From JBFWQM01 sp050249455 (GTDB lineage: Bacteria; Pseudomonadota; Alphaproteobacteria; MPNO01; VGEU01), in assembly GCA_050249455.1 (NCBI GenBank), contig JBFWQM010000044.1:1-27733 (forward strand): 27,733 nt of DNA, read 5' to 3'. The position numbers and the translations under genes are program-made. Below, piece by piece: positions 1 to 7,750 of the stretch (positions within the stretch are counted from its first letter, which is position 1; every line of letters starts with the position of its first letter). The notes beneath the pieces are model-generated. The model was not told where the DNA came from, did not search any database, and saw only the letters and a program-made list of their open reading frames with translations.

Positions 1-396
1 ATCTACATCGTCAACGGGTCGGAGGTCGCCGGCCGCGGGCTGCCGGTACCCGACCGCTTCGACCGGCACGGCAAGTGGGGCTTCAAGGTCTACCACATGC
101 TGACGCCCGAGACCGACGTCACCACCCACCAGTTCTGGGCCGTCGCCGCCCACGCCGACTGGGTGCCGCCGGCCAAGTTCGACACCTTCGCCCAGCAGAT
201 GCGCGACGTGATCGTGGAGGACCTGGTCGTCTACGAGGCGCAGCAGCGGGCGATCGACCTCGACCCGGCGGCGGTGGACCGCGACGCCAACCCGCGCGGC
301 GCGATCCCTGCCGACAAGGGCCTGCTCGAGATGCGCCACATCCTGCGGCGCCTGCACGCGCGCGAGCAGGCGGCCGTGGATGTTGCGGCGCAGTAG
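1..396 (+). CDS. Rieske-type aromatic ring-hydroxylating oxygenase, alpha subunit, C-terminal part (5' end outside window)
   Basis: The reading frame is open from base 1 to a TAG at 394-396, giving the last 131 residues of a larger protein. The stretch around residues 30-50 (VYHMLTPETDVTTHQFWAV) matches the catalytic-domain C-terminus of vanillate-demethylase or phthalate-dioxygenase-like alpha subunits, where a PET..T.HyFW block is typical. Enzymes of this class use a Rieske 2Fe-2S cluster and mononuclear iron to hydroxylate or demethylate aromatic or other organic substrates; those N-terminal parts are not in the window, so the substrate cannot be assigned. It lies 205 bp upstream of a tricarboxylate-type transporter on the same strand, which fits a catabolic locus, but co-transcription is uncertain because a strong hairpin lies between them. 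Confidence 0.75.
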   Translation: MYIVNGSEVAGRGLPVPDRFDRHGKWGFKVYHMLTPETDVTTHQFWAVAAHADWVPPAKFDTFAQQMRDVIVEDLVVYEAQQRAIDLDPAAVDRDANPRGAIPADKGLLEMRHILRRLHAREQAAVDVAAQ

Positions 397-464
397 TATT
401 CGCCGCAGCCTTTTGGGGCTGGACCGGGTCATTTTCTTCCCGCCATACTGATGCCAAGGCATGC

Positions 465-510
465 GCGCGTCGGCGGCCGCCCCTCCGGGGGCGCCGCGGC
501 CGCCGCGCGC
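465..510 (+). terminator. GC-rich stem-loop between the oxygenase gene and tctC (possible terminator or attenuator)
   Basis: The arm at 471-480 (CGGCGGCCGC) is perfectly complementary to 496-505. The stem extends by five more pairs (465-469 with 506-510) past one bulged T at 470. The 15-nt loop is 481-495. No T-run follows, so this is not a classical intrinsic terminator; it could slow polymerase, stabilise the upstream 3' end, or be incidental to high GC. Confidence 0.35.
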
Positions 511-601
511 CGATGCCGACGGAGAAGCGGTCGCCGGGCCTTGCCCGGCCGAGCGACGGTAGCCGAACAGACCGATCGATTCGGTACAGGGAGACGAAAA
601 A

Positions 602-1606
602 ATGAAGCCGCTCAAACGGGCGCTCGCCGGCGCACTGGCGCTGGCGTCGCCGCTGTTCCTGACCACGCTTCCAGCCGCAGCCTGGGAACCGACCCGCAAC
701 GTCGAGTTCATCGTCCCCGCCGGCACCGGCGGCGGCGCCGACCAGATGGCCCGCGTCATCCAGGGCATCGTGGTCAAGCACAACCTGATGAAGCAGTCGA
801 TGGTGGTGATCAACAAGGCGGGCGGCGCCGGGGGCGAAGGCTTCCTCGACGTCAAGGGCGCCCGCGGCAACCCGCACAAGCTGGTGATCACGCTGTCGAA
901 CCTGTTCACCACGCCGATGGGCACCGGCATCCCCTTCTCGTGGAAGGACCTGACCCCGGTCGCCATGCTGGCGCTTGACGAGTTCGTCCTGTGGGTCAAC
1001 GCCGAGGCGCCCTACCAGACCGCCAAGGCCTATGTCGACGCGGTCAAGGCCGCCGGCGCCAGCAAGATCAAGATGGGCGGCACCGGGTCGAAGCAGGAGG
1101 ACCAGATCATCACGGTGGCGCTGGAGCGCATCGTCGGCACCAAGTTCACCTACATCCCGTTCTCCGGCGGCGGCACCGTGGCGGTGCAGCTGGTCGGCAA
1201 GCACATCGACTCCTCGGTCAACAACCCGATCGAGGCGGTGTCGCACTGGCGCGCCGGCAAGGTGCGGCCGTTGTGCGTGTTCGACGGCAAGCGGCTGCCG
1301 GTCGCCGACAAGATCACCGACACGGCGGCGTGGAGCGACATCCCGACGTGCAAGGAATCCGGCCTCGACGTCGAATACCTGATGCTGCGCGGCGTCTTCA
1401 TGCCGGGCGGGGTGACCAAGGACCAAGTGGCGTTCTACGTCGACCTGTTCGGCAAGGTGCGCGCGACGCCGGAGTGGGCGCAGCTTATGAAGGACGGCGC
1501 CTTCAACACCACGTTCATGACCGGCGACGCCTACGCCAAGTGGGTCGAGAACGAGGAGAAGCGCCACCGCGAGCTGATGCAGGAAGCGGGGTTCCTGGCG
1601 AAGTGA
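602..1606 (+). CDS. tctC: Tripartite tricarboxylate transporter substrate-binding protein (TctC/Bug family)
   Basis: Encodes 334 residues, the usual length for periplasmic Bug-family receptors, which capture carboxylates (citrate-like acids, aromatic acids, amino acids) and pass them to TctAB. Residues 1-27 form a signal peptide: KPLKR, a hydrophobic core, then a cut after AAA. The mature N-terminus carries the family signature VEFIVPAGTGGGADQMAR, and NKAGGAGGEGF around residue 70 is the second conserved glycine-rich loop. The start is supported by an AGGGAG Shine-Dalgarno at 588-593, 8 nt before the ATG. It is followed by tctB and tctA, so all three components are present. The ligand cannot be read from sequence; the adjacent oxygenase suggests an aromatic or organic acid, which is inference. 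Confidence 0.9.
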   Translation: MKPLKRALAGALALASPLFLTTLPAAAWEPTRNVEFIVPAGTGGGADQMARVIQGIVVKHNLMKQSMVVINKAGGAGGEGFLDVKGARGNPHKLVITLSNLFTTPMGTGIPFSWKDLTPVAMLALDEFVLWVNAEAPYQTAKAYVDAVKAAGASKIKMGGTGSKQEDQIITVALERIVGTKFTYIPFSGGGTVAVQLVGKHIDSSVNNPIEAVSHWRAGKVRPLCVFDGKRLPVADKITDTAAWSDIPTCKESGLDVEYLMLRGVFMPGGVTKDQVAFYVDLFGKVRATPEWAQLMKDGAFNTTFMTGDAYAKWVENEEKRHRELMQEAGFLAK

Positions 1607-1617
1607 GCACGGCCCGA

Positions 1618-1644
1618 GGCCCGGGCGGCCGACCCGTCCGGGCC
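1618..1644 (+). promoter_or_regulatory. Intercistronic stem-loop between tctC and tctB
   Basis: The arm at 1618-1628 (GGCCCGGGCGG) pairs with 1634-1644 (CCGTCCGGGCC) over 11 bp, with a single G-U in RNA and a 5-nt loop at 1629-1633. No T-run follows, and tctB starts 20 nt downstream. Such hairpins behind binding-protein genes commonly protect the upstream message and raise binding protein over membrane subunits; that role is inferred here. Confidence 0.5.
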
Positions 1645-1664
1645 ATGTTGCCGGCGTAGCCCCC

Positions 1665-2171
1665 ATGCATCCACCCGATACCGGTACCGGAAGAATGCCC
1701 TCGGTCGCGACGGTGGAGATCGCCGTCGCCTCGGTTCTCGTCGCGTTCGGCGCCGTGGTGATGTGGGACAGCGCGCGGATCGGCGCCGGCTGGGCCGCCG
1801 ACGGTCCCGCCGCCGGCTATTTCCCGTTCTACATCGGGCTCCTGATCGTGCTCGGCAGCCTGGTCAACCTGGGCCGCGCGGCCATGGCGCGCCGCGCGCT
1901 CGCCGATCCGATCGCAGGGCGGGCGCAGTTCCGCTCCGTCCTCGCCATGCTCCTCCCGGCGATCGTCTTCGTCGGGCTGATCGACCTGGTGGGCCTGTAT
2001 GTCGCCGCGGCGCTCTACATCGCGTCGCTGATGCGCTGGCTCGGCGGCTACCGCTGGCCGACGATCGCGGCGGTCAGCATCGGCGTGCCGGTCGTGGCAT
2101 TCGTCACGTTCGAGATCTGGTTCCTGGTCGCGCTGCCCAAGGGGCCGGTCGAGGAAATGCTCGGCTTCTGA
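1665..2171 (+). CDS. tctB: Tripartite tricarboxylate transporter small membrane subunit (TctB family)
   Basis: Encodes 168 residues, the usual TctB size, with about four hydrophobic segments: near 15-35 (VEIAVASVLVAFGAVVMW), 45-63 (GYFPFYIGLLIVLGSLVNL), 88-122 (two closely spaced helices around LLPAIVFVGLIDLVGLYVAA) and 133-158. The GYFPFYIG motif after the first helix is characteristic of TctB. The protein partners with TctA in the inner membrane; its exact role in transport is poorly defined across the family. It sits between tctC and tctA, one base from tctA. No good ribosome site precedes the ATG at 1665; an in-frame ATG at 1695 (MPSVATVEIA) is an alternative start that keeps every membrane segment. 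Confidence 0.85.
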   Translation: MHPPDTGTGRMPSVATVEIAVASVLVAFGAVVMWDSARIGAGWAADGPAAGYFPFYIGLLIVLGSLVNLGRAAMARRALADPIAGRAQFRSVLAMLLPAIVFVGLIDLVGLYVAAALYIASLMRWLGGYRWPTIAAVSIGVPVVAFVTFEIWFLVALPKGPVEEMLGF

Positions 2172-2172
2172 C

Positions 2173-3687
2173 ATGGAAGAGTTCGCCAGCCTGATCCAGG
2201 GGTTCGCGGTGGCGCTGGACCCGTTCAACCTGCTGCTGATCGCCGTCGGGATCGTGCTGGGGGTCATCATCGGCGTGCTGCCCGGCCTCGGCGGCGCCAA
2301 CGGCGTGGCGATCCTGCTGCCGCTGACGTTCTCGATGTCGCCGACGTCCGCGATCATCATGCTGTCGTGCATCTACTGGGGGGCGCTGTTCGGCGGCGCG
2401 ATCACCTCGGTCCTGTTCAACATCCCCGGCGAGCCGTGGTCGGTGGCGACCACCTTCGACGGCCACCCGATGGCGCAGCAGGGCCGGGCGGCGGAGGCGC
2501 TGACGGCGGCGTTCACCTCCTCGTTCGTCGGCGCGTTCGTCGCGGTGGTGATGATCACCCTGCTGGCGCCGCTGGTCGCCGGCTTCGCGCTGCGCTTCGG
2601 CCCTCCGGAGTTCTTCGCCGTGCAGTTCCTTGCCTTCTGCAGCTTCATCGGGCTGGGCAAGGAGCCGCCGTCGAAGACCGTGGTGGCGATGATGGTCGGC
2701 TTCGCGCTGGCCGCGGTCGGACTCGACACGGTGACCGGGCAACTGAGGCTGACCTTCGGCTCGACCGAGCTGCTCAAGGGCTTCGACTTCCTGGTCGCGG
2801 TGATCGGCCTGTTCGGGATCGGCGAGATCCTGCTGTCGATGGAGGAGGGGCTGGCGTTCAAGGGCAAGACCGCGCGCATCGATACGCGCGTGGTGTGGCA
2901 GACCTGGAAGACGCTGCCGCGCTACTGGGCGACGTCGGTGCGATCGTCGCTGATCGGCTGCTGGATGGGCATCACCCCGGCCGGCGCGACCCCGGCCTCG
3001 TTCATGAGCTACGGCATCGCCAAGCGGATGTCGAAGAACGGCCGCAGGTTCGGCAGCGGCGAGATCGAGGGCGTGGTCGCGCCGGAGACGGCCGCGCACG
3101 CCGCCGGCACCAGTGCGCTGCTGCCGATGATCACCCTGGGCATCCCCGGCTCGCCGACCGCGGCGGTGCTGCTGAGCGGGCTCCTGATCTGGGGCCTGCA
3201 GCCGGGGCCGATGCTGTTCGTGGAGCAGAAGGAATTCGTCTGGGGCCTGATCGCCAGCATGTATATCGGCAACCTGGCGGGCCTGATCATCGTGCTGACC
3301 CTGGTGCCGTGGTTCGCGGCGATCCTGCGCGTGCCGTTCAGCATCATCGCGCCGGTCATCATCGTGATCTGCGCGATCGGCGCCTACACCGTTAACAACG
3401 CGATGATCGACGTCTACATGATGCTGGTGTTCGGCGTCCTGGGCTACCTGTTCAAGAAGCTCGACTATCCGCTGGCGCCGTTGGTGCTGGCGCTCGTCCT
3501 GGGCAAGATGGCCGAGACTTCGTTCCGCCAGTCGATGATCATCTCCGAAGGGAGCCTGGGCATCTTCTGGTCGAACTGGCTGGTCGGCACGATCGTCGGC
3601 CTGGGCATCCTGGTGCTGTTCTGGCCGGCGGTGTCGCGCGCGCTGCGCGGGATCGGCGCGCTGGTGTCGGCGCGCCGATCCGCCTGA
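2173..3687 (+). CDS. tctA: Tripartite tricarboxylate transporter large membrane subunit (TctA family)
   Basis: Encodes 504 residues, standard for TctA, the 10-12 helix permease that couples carboxylate uptake to an ion gradient. Conserved family segments are visible: IGVLPGLGGANGVAILLPLT near residue 35, the IYWGALFGGAITSVLFNIPG block near 67-86 followed by DGHPMAQQGRAAEAL, and a second LGIPGSPTAAVLLSGLLIWG half-repeat near 320. That internal repetition of a PG-containing loop is typical of the fold. The gene begins one base after the tctB stop, so translation is probably coupled. It ends 5 bp before the stop of the convergent phytase-like gene, with no obvious terminator hairpin in that gap. 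Confidence 0.92.
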   Translation: MEEFASLIQGFAVALDPFNLLLIAVGIVLGVIIGVLPGLGGANGVAILLPLTFSMSPTSAIIMLSCIYWGALFGGAITSVLFNIPGEPWSVATTFDGHPMAQQGRAAEALTAAFTSSFVGAFVAVVMITLLAPLVAGFALRFGPPEFFAVQFLAFCSFIGLGKEPPSKTVVAMMVGFALAAVGLDTVTGQLRLTFGSTELLKGFDFLVAVIGLFGIGEILLSMEEGLAFKGKTARIDTRVVWQTWKTLPRYWATSVRSSLIGCWMGITPAGATPASFMSYGIAKRMSKNGRRFGSGEIEGVVAPETAAHAAGTSALLPMITLGIPGSPTAAVLLSGLLIWGLQPGPMLFVEQKEFVWGLIASMYIGNLAGLIIVLTLVPWFAAILRVPFSIIAPVIIVICAIGAYTVNNAMIDVYMMLVFGVLGYLFKKLDYPLAPLVLALVLGKMAETSFRQSMIISEGSLGIFWSNWLVGTIVGLGILVLFWPAVSRALRGIGALVSARRSA

Positions 3688-3692
3688 GGCCG

Positions 3693-5153
3693 TCAGTCCT
3701 TTCTGCGGCGGCGCAGGCCGAACGCGGCGAGGCCGCCGAGGCCGAACAGCGCGACCGCGCCCGGCGCCGGCACCGGGCCGACATAGCCGGCGAGGTCGTC
3801 GCCCGTCGAAACGAAAGAAAAGAGCAGGCCGGGCAAAAGCTGGAAGCCGGCGGTCGAACCCGCGTAGGCACCGCCCAGGGAGCCGTCGTCGTTGACGACG
3901 AAACAGTTGTCGAAGGTGCCGATCGTGCAGCGGATGCGGTCCTGGTTCGACGGGTTGAAGTATTCGTCGAACTGGATGCTAGTTGCCAGGTCCTGCGTGA
4001 TGGAAAAGTCGCTGTCGGTGCCAAGCACGATCACGTACTGGCCGTTCACGAGCTTCGGGCCGATCGCCAAGCCTTCCAGCTTCTCCGGCGGCAGGTTGCC
4101 GAGCTCCGCGAGCGTGATGTCGGCGGCCACGTCGTCGAACAGAGTCTTGCTGACCAGGACGACGCTGGGGTCGAGCAGGGTGGTGCCGTTGTTGGTCAGG
4201 TCCATGCCGGTGACGTCGGTCGCACCGTTGATGTCGATCTTGAAGATCTTCTTGTTGCCGGGCGTCAGCTCGGAATCGACGCCCATGCCGCGGTTGTTGC
4301 GCTCCAGCACCAGGAACTCGTGGTCGTTGAGCGCGATGATGGCCGAGATGCCACGGCCCTGGCTGGAGCCTTCCATCTTGTAGGCGAGCTGCTTGACCGC
4401 GTTGCCGGTCTCGGTGTCGAACACGACGATGCGGTTGAAGACACCATTGCCGGCGCCTTCGTCCAGCATCGCGCTCTGCAGCATCGCATAGGCGTACTTG
4501 CCGTCGGGGCTGATCGCCAGGCCCTCGAAGCCGCGGTTGGTGCGCTTGCCGGCAGCGTCGGCGCCGACCGGGTCGGCCGCGAAGTTCGGCGTGTTGGTGC
4601 CGGTATTGCGGGGGATCAGGCCGGCCGGCGTGTTGAACTTCCGGTTTAGCGTGCCGTCGCGGTTGAACTCGTAGACCGACGGGCCGTACTCGTCCGAGAC
4701 CAGGAATTTGCCGGTTACCGGATTGACCACGAACCCTTCCGGGTCGAAGGCGCGGCCAAGGATGTTGGTCGGGCTGGGGGCCAGGCCGTTCAGCGTGCCG
4801 GGACCGGCGCCGAGGACGTTGTTCGGATCGCTGAACTTGATGGTCTGCGCCACGTTGAAGTTCGAGATCGCGCCCGTGGTCGTATTGACGTCGAGGGTGA
4901 AGCGTTGCACGCGCGTGTCGTAGGGCAGCGTGCCGCCGCCGGGGCCGCGGTCGCCCAGGGCCCACCACTCATTGCGGTTCGGATCGTAGTAGATGTCGGA
5001 GAAGAACCCGAGCCGGCTGTTCAGGCCCGCATCGCCCGACAGATCCTGCGTCGTCGCCGGGACGACCTGGTAATTCACGAACGCTGGCGTCGCCAGCGCG
5101 CTGGTGGACAGCAACGCGGCCGTCAACGCGCCGCACGCGATCTTGAACCTCAT
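3693..5153 (-). CDS. Secreted esterase-like phytase-family protein with PEP-CTERM-like C-terminal sorting signal
   Basis: Encodes 486 residues. Residues 1-21 are a signal peptide ending LATP. The body matches the esterase-like activity of phytase domain (beta-propeller type): RLGFFSDIYYDPNRNEWWALGDRG near 47-70, DPEGFVVNPVTGKFLVSDEYG near 137, NRGFEGLAISPDGKYAYAM near 208, VLERNNRG near 284 and KLEGLAIGPKLVNGQYVIVLGTD near 360. Residues 461-486 start with VPAPGA, continue as one hydrophobic helix and end in RRRRKD, the layout of PEP-CTERM exosortase substrates. The protein is therefore likely exported and either anchored or processed at the envelope. Substrate is unknown; the domain name does not prove phytase activity. 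It is monocistronic here and convergent with tctA. Confidence 0.85.
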   Translation of the reverse strand: MRFKIACGALTAALLSTSALATPAFVNYQVVPATTQDLSGDAGLNSRLGFFSDIYYDPNRNEWWALGDRGPGGGTLPYDTRVQRFTLDVNTTTGAISNFNVAQTIKFSDPNNVLGAGPGTLNGLAPSPTNILGRAFDPEGFVVNPVTGKFLVSDEYGPSVYEFNRDGTLNRKFNTPAGLIPRNTGTNTPNFAADPVGADAAGKRTNRGFEGLAISPDGKYAYAMLQSAMLDEGAGNGVFNRIVVFDTETGNAVKQLAYKMEGSSQGRGISAIIALNDHEFLVLERNNRGMGVDSELTPGNKKIFKIDINGATDVTGMDLTNNGTTLLDPSVVLVSKTLFDDVAADITLAELGNLPPEKLEGLAIGPKLVNGQYVIVLGTDSDFSITQDLATSIQFDEYFNPSNQDRIRCTIGTFDNCFVVNDDGSLGGAYAGSTAGFQLLPGLLFSFVSTGDDLAGYVGPVPAPGAVALFGLGGLAAFGLRRRRKD

Positions 5154-5200
5154 CTTCGCCCCGTACTTTCTGGTTGGCGGGGAGAGGTTAACGGCGAGAT

Positions 5201-5232
5201 TTGACGGCCCCGTGACAGTGCCGGGGTGTCAA
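5201..5232 (-). terminator. Imperfect palindrome at the 3' end of the dienelactone hydrolase gene
   Basis: The outer arms TTGAC (5201-5205) and GTCAA (5228-5232) and the inner arms CCCCG (5208-5212) and CGGGG (5222-5226) pair around a 9-nt loop. The palindrome covers the hydrolase stop codon at 5229-5231 and lies about 48 bp upstream of the next minus-strand start (5153). It could terminate the two-gene unit or, since it is symmetrical, serve as an operator for the phytase-like gene. There is no T-run. Confidence 0.4.
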
Positions 5233-5909
5233 TGCGGCGAGGGGGCGAGGTGCGTCGCGAGGAAATCGTTGTTCCGCATCCGGGCCAGACGCGCCGCGGC
5301 GGGGTCGTAATGCGCCTGGTCGGGGTTATAGAAGGCATGCCCCGCGCCGGGATAGATGTGGCACGGCAGCGCCGGGTGCGCGACGCGGATGGCGTCCACC
5401 TGCGGCATCGCCACGACATGGTCGCGGTCGCCGTAGTGCAGGACCGTCGGGCAGCGCGGCGTGCGGTCGCGCAGGTCGTAGACGTCGCTGCCGTACATGA
5501 TGACGGCGGCGTCGAGGTCGATCGCCGCCGCCATCGCCCACGCCCACGACCCGCCGGTGCAGAACCCGAGCACCGCGACCTTGCCGGTCGGCCGCAGCGC
5601 GTCGCGGGCGGCGGCGACGTCGAGCGCCACCGTCGCCTCGGCCAGATGGGCGCGCTGCGCCATGCCGGCCTCCTGACCGGCCGCGTCGTAGCCGAACACC
5701 CTGCCGCGGCCGGTGCGGTCGTATAGCGCCGGCGCGATCGCGGCATATCCGTCCTCGGCGAACTGGTCGCATACGTCGGCGATGTGGCGCGTCAGCCCGT
5801 ATATCGCGTGCAGGATGACGACGCCGCCCTTGGCTGGGCCGGCGGGATCGGCGCGGAATGCCTCCAGCGCGTGGCCGTCGGCGGCGGGCAGGGTTATGGT
5901 GCGGGCCAT
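5229..5909 (-). CDS. Dienelactone hydrolase family protein
   Basis: Encodes 226 residues of alpha/beta-hydrolase type, matching the short dienelactone hydrolase family that opens lactones such as those from chloroaromatic breakdown; many members act on other esters. The cysteine nucleophile elbow GFCTGG places Cys117, followed by YGDRDHVV (Asp163) and GAGHAFYN (His191), so the Cys-Asp-His triad is complete. The N-terminal PAKGGVVILHAIYGL strand-loop is also typical. The ATG at 5907-5909 has an AGGAGA ribosome site just upstream; longer in-frame readings extend into the neighbour's coding region and are not believable. It starts 8 bp after the GlcG-like gene, so the two are probably co-transcribed. 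No signal peptide: cytoplasmic. Confidence 0.88.
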   Translation of the reverse strand: MARTITLPAADGHALEAFRADPAGPAKGGVVILHAIYGLTRHIADVCDQFAEDGYAAIAPALYDRTGRGRVFGYDAAGQEAGMAQRAHLAEATVALDVAAARDALRPTGKVAVLGFCTGGSWAWAMAAAIDLDAAVIMYGSDVYDLRDRTPRCPTVLHYGDRDHVVAMPQVDAIRVAHPALPCHIYPGAGHAFYNPDQAHYDPAAARLARMRNNDFLATHLAPSPH

Positions 5910-5917
5910 GTCGTCTC

Positions 5918-6397
5918 CTAGAGTCGCGAGTCCATCCAGGCCGGCGCCGGCTCGGCGGGATCGGGATGAAGACCCGCCGCCTTGACGCCGGCGATGGCGC
6001 AGTATTCGTCCTTGTCGGAAGTGTCGCCGCTGATGCCGACGGCGCCGATGACGTGGCCGGCCGCGTTGTGGACCAGTACGCCGCCCGGCACCGGGATCAG
6101 CCGGCCGTGCGAGGCGGCGGCCAGCGCGTTCTGGAATGCCGGCCGGTCGGCCAGCCGGTCGCGCAGCAGCCGGGTCGGGATGCCCATGCCCAGCGCCCCC
6201 CACGCCTTGCCGATCGCCACCTCCGGCCGCAGGATGCCCGACCCGGTCTCGCGCTTGAACGCGACCAGGTGGCCGCCGGCGTCGAGCACGGCCACCGTCA
6301 GCGGCATCATCGCGTGCGCCCGCCCGGCCGCCAGCGCCGCATCGACGACGGCGGATGCCGCCTCCAGGGTCAGGATGGCCGTCTCGTGCGCGTCCAT
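5918..6397 (-). CDS. GlcG/HbpS-family heme-binding-like protein
   Basis: Encodes 159 residues, the usual size of this one-domain family (GlcG, HbpS, corrinoid/heme-binding relatives). Typical features are an N-terminal helix (LTLEAASAVVDAALAAGRAHA), the strand LTVAVLDAGGHLVAFKRETGSG, a central PAFQNALAAASHGRLIPVPGGVLVHN region and the terminal VIGAVGISGDTSDKDEYCAIAG motif. Biochemical roles vary and are mostly unproven; members are often encoded beside catabolic enzymes. It is the first gene of a unit with the dienelactone hydrolase. The start at 6395-6397 was chosen because the domain begins directly after it; no strong ribosome site is visible. No signal peptide is predicted from this start. 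Confidence 0.8.
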   Translation of the reverse strand: MDAHETAILTLEAASAVVDAALAAGRAHAMMPLTVAVLDAGGHLVAFKRETGSGILRPEVAIGKAWGALGMGIPTRLLRDRLADRPAFQNALAAASHGRLIPVPGGVLVHNAAGHVIGAVGISGDTSDKDEYCAIAGVKAAGLHPDPAEPAPAWMDSRL

Positions 6398-6517
6398 CGC
6401 TCGGCTCCGCTGCGTCGGTCCCACAGTCCTAGCAGATTCCCGCCGACCCGCCGAACGGAGCGTTAACCCTGCCGGGCTAGGCTGCGCGCCGGTTCCGGCG
6501 GCAGGGACGGTTTCCCG

Positions 6518-7750
6518 ATGACGGCAGGGCGGGTCGGCCTCTGGCTGGCGGTCGCGGGCGTCGCGGCGCACGGCGTGCTGCCGGCGCTGGCGGTGCTGCG
6601 TACGCTGGCCGGCGACCCGGGCGTGCGGATCGTCGACCTGCCGTCGTTCTTCTACGCGGCGCAGGCGGCGTTCAACCTGGGCCTATCGCCCTACGACCCG
6701 TTCACCATCGCCCACTACGCGGAGATCCTGGGCCAGCGGGTCTACCCGTTCCTCTACCCGCCGGCCGCCCTGCCGGCGTTCTATCCGCTGTCGCTGGTCG
6801 GCTATCCCGTTGCGGCGGCCCTGGTGCTCGCGGTCAACCTCGCTCTGACGGGATGGCTCACCGCGTGGCTGTACCGCCGATACCTCGCCGGGGTGCCGTC
6901 GCGCGCGGTCCGCGTGGTTGCGATGCTGGCGCTGGTCGCCTTCGACCCGATCACCCAGACCCTGCTCAAGGGACAGGTCAACCTCGCGGTGCTGGCGCTG
7001 GTCGTGTGGGGCGCCGACCGGCCGGCCGCGGCGCGCGGGGAGGGCACGTGCGGGATCGCCCTCGGCCTCGCCACCGTCCTGAAGACCTATCCTGCGGTGC
7101 TGCTGGCAGTGTTCCTGGCGCGGCGGCGCTACGCCGTCGTCGCGGCGGCGGCGGCGACGTGGGCGGCGCTGGCCGGCCTGTCGCTCCTGTTCCTGCCGGC
7201 CGACCTGTGGCGGCAGTGGCTCGGCGAGGTGGCGCCGAGCGCGACCTATGCCGCGACCCCGTTCGGGCTGCTGCCGCCCGGTTACCCGTCTAACCAGGGC
7301 CTCAACGGCTTCTTCGCGCGCCTGTTCGCGGCCCCCCAGGGCGCGGCGGCGGCGACCTGGCTCGGTTCGGCCGCCGTCGCGGCGGCGACCGCGTGGGCGC
7401 TGTGGCTGCGGCGGGCGGTCGCCGCGCCGGCGTTCGTGCCCTATGCGGTCGCGCTGACCCTGGCGGCCATCGTGCTGGTCGCGCCGCTGGCGTGGCTGCA
7501 CCACCACGTCTTCCTGCTGCCCGCGCTGCTTCTGCTGCTCCGGCAGGCGCCGTCGCGGCCGCAGCGCGCGCTGGCGCTCGCGCTCCTCGTGGTGCTGGCG
7601 CTGCCGTTCAACCTGCTGGTCCACATGTTCGCCGCGGTGGTGCCGGTGCCCACCGTGGCGGTGGCCGCGCTGTGGCTCTGCCTGCTCGCCGCGCCGCCCA
7701 GGCCCGCTTCGGCGCCGGCCCCCCGGATGGCGCCGGCGCCGCTCAGTTGA
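6518..7750 (+). CDS. GT87/DUF2029-type integral membrane glycosyltransferase
   Basis: Encodes 410 residues, strongly hydrophobic, with roughly ten membrane segments (for example 5-25, 80-110, 124-142, 205-230, 267-285, 300-345, 355-385). The first extracytoplasmic loop has IVDLPSFFYAAQAAFNLGLSPYDP, the pattern of the GT87 polyprenyl-phosphate-mannose-dependent transferases, in which an early acidic residue is catalytic. Such proteins add sugars to lipids or glycans on the outer face of the inner membrane; donor and acceptor are unknown here. An AGGGACGG ribosome site at 6503-6510 precedes the ATG by 7 nt. It is transcribed away from the GlcG-like gene. Its stop overlaps the end of the convergent downstream gene by 8 bp (shared bases 7743-7750). 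Confidence 0.75.
   Translation: MTAGRVGLWLAVAGVAAHGVLPALAVLRTLAGDPGVRIVDLPSFFYAAQAAFNLGLSPYDPFTIAHYAEILGQRVYPFLYPPAALPAFYPLSLVGYPVAAALVLAVNLALTGWLTAWLYRRYLAGVPSRAVRVVAMLALVAFDPITQTLLKGQVNLAVLALVVWGADRPAAARGEGTCGIALGLATVLKTYPAVLLAVFLARRRYAVVAAAAATWAALAGLSLLFLPADLWRQWLGEVAPSATYAATPFGLLPPGYPSNQGLNGFFARLFAAPQGAAAATWLGSAAVAAATAWALWLRRAVAAPAFVPYAVALTLAAIVLVAPLAWLHHHVFLLPALLLLLRQAPSRPQRALALALLVVLALPFNLLVHMFAAVVPVPTVAVAALWLCLLAAPPRPASAPAPRMAPAPLS

Noticed and set aside
119..1666. 515-codon minus-strand frame opposite the oxygenase tail and tctC
   Set aside because: A GC-driven shadow of two well-supported plus-strand genes.
5910..6203. 98-codon N-terminal extension of the dienelactone hydrolase
   Set aside because: It lies inside the GlcG-like gene, is Gly/Arg-rich, and the internal ATG has a good ribosome site.
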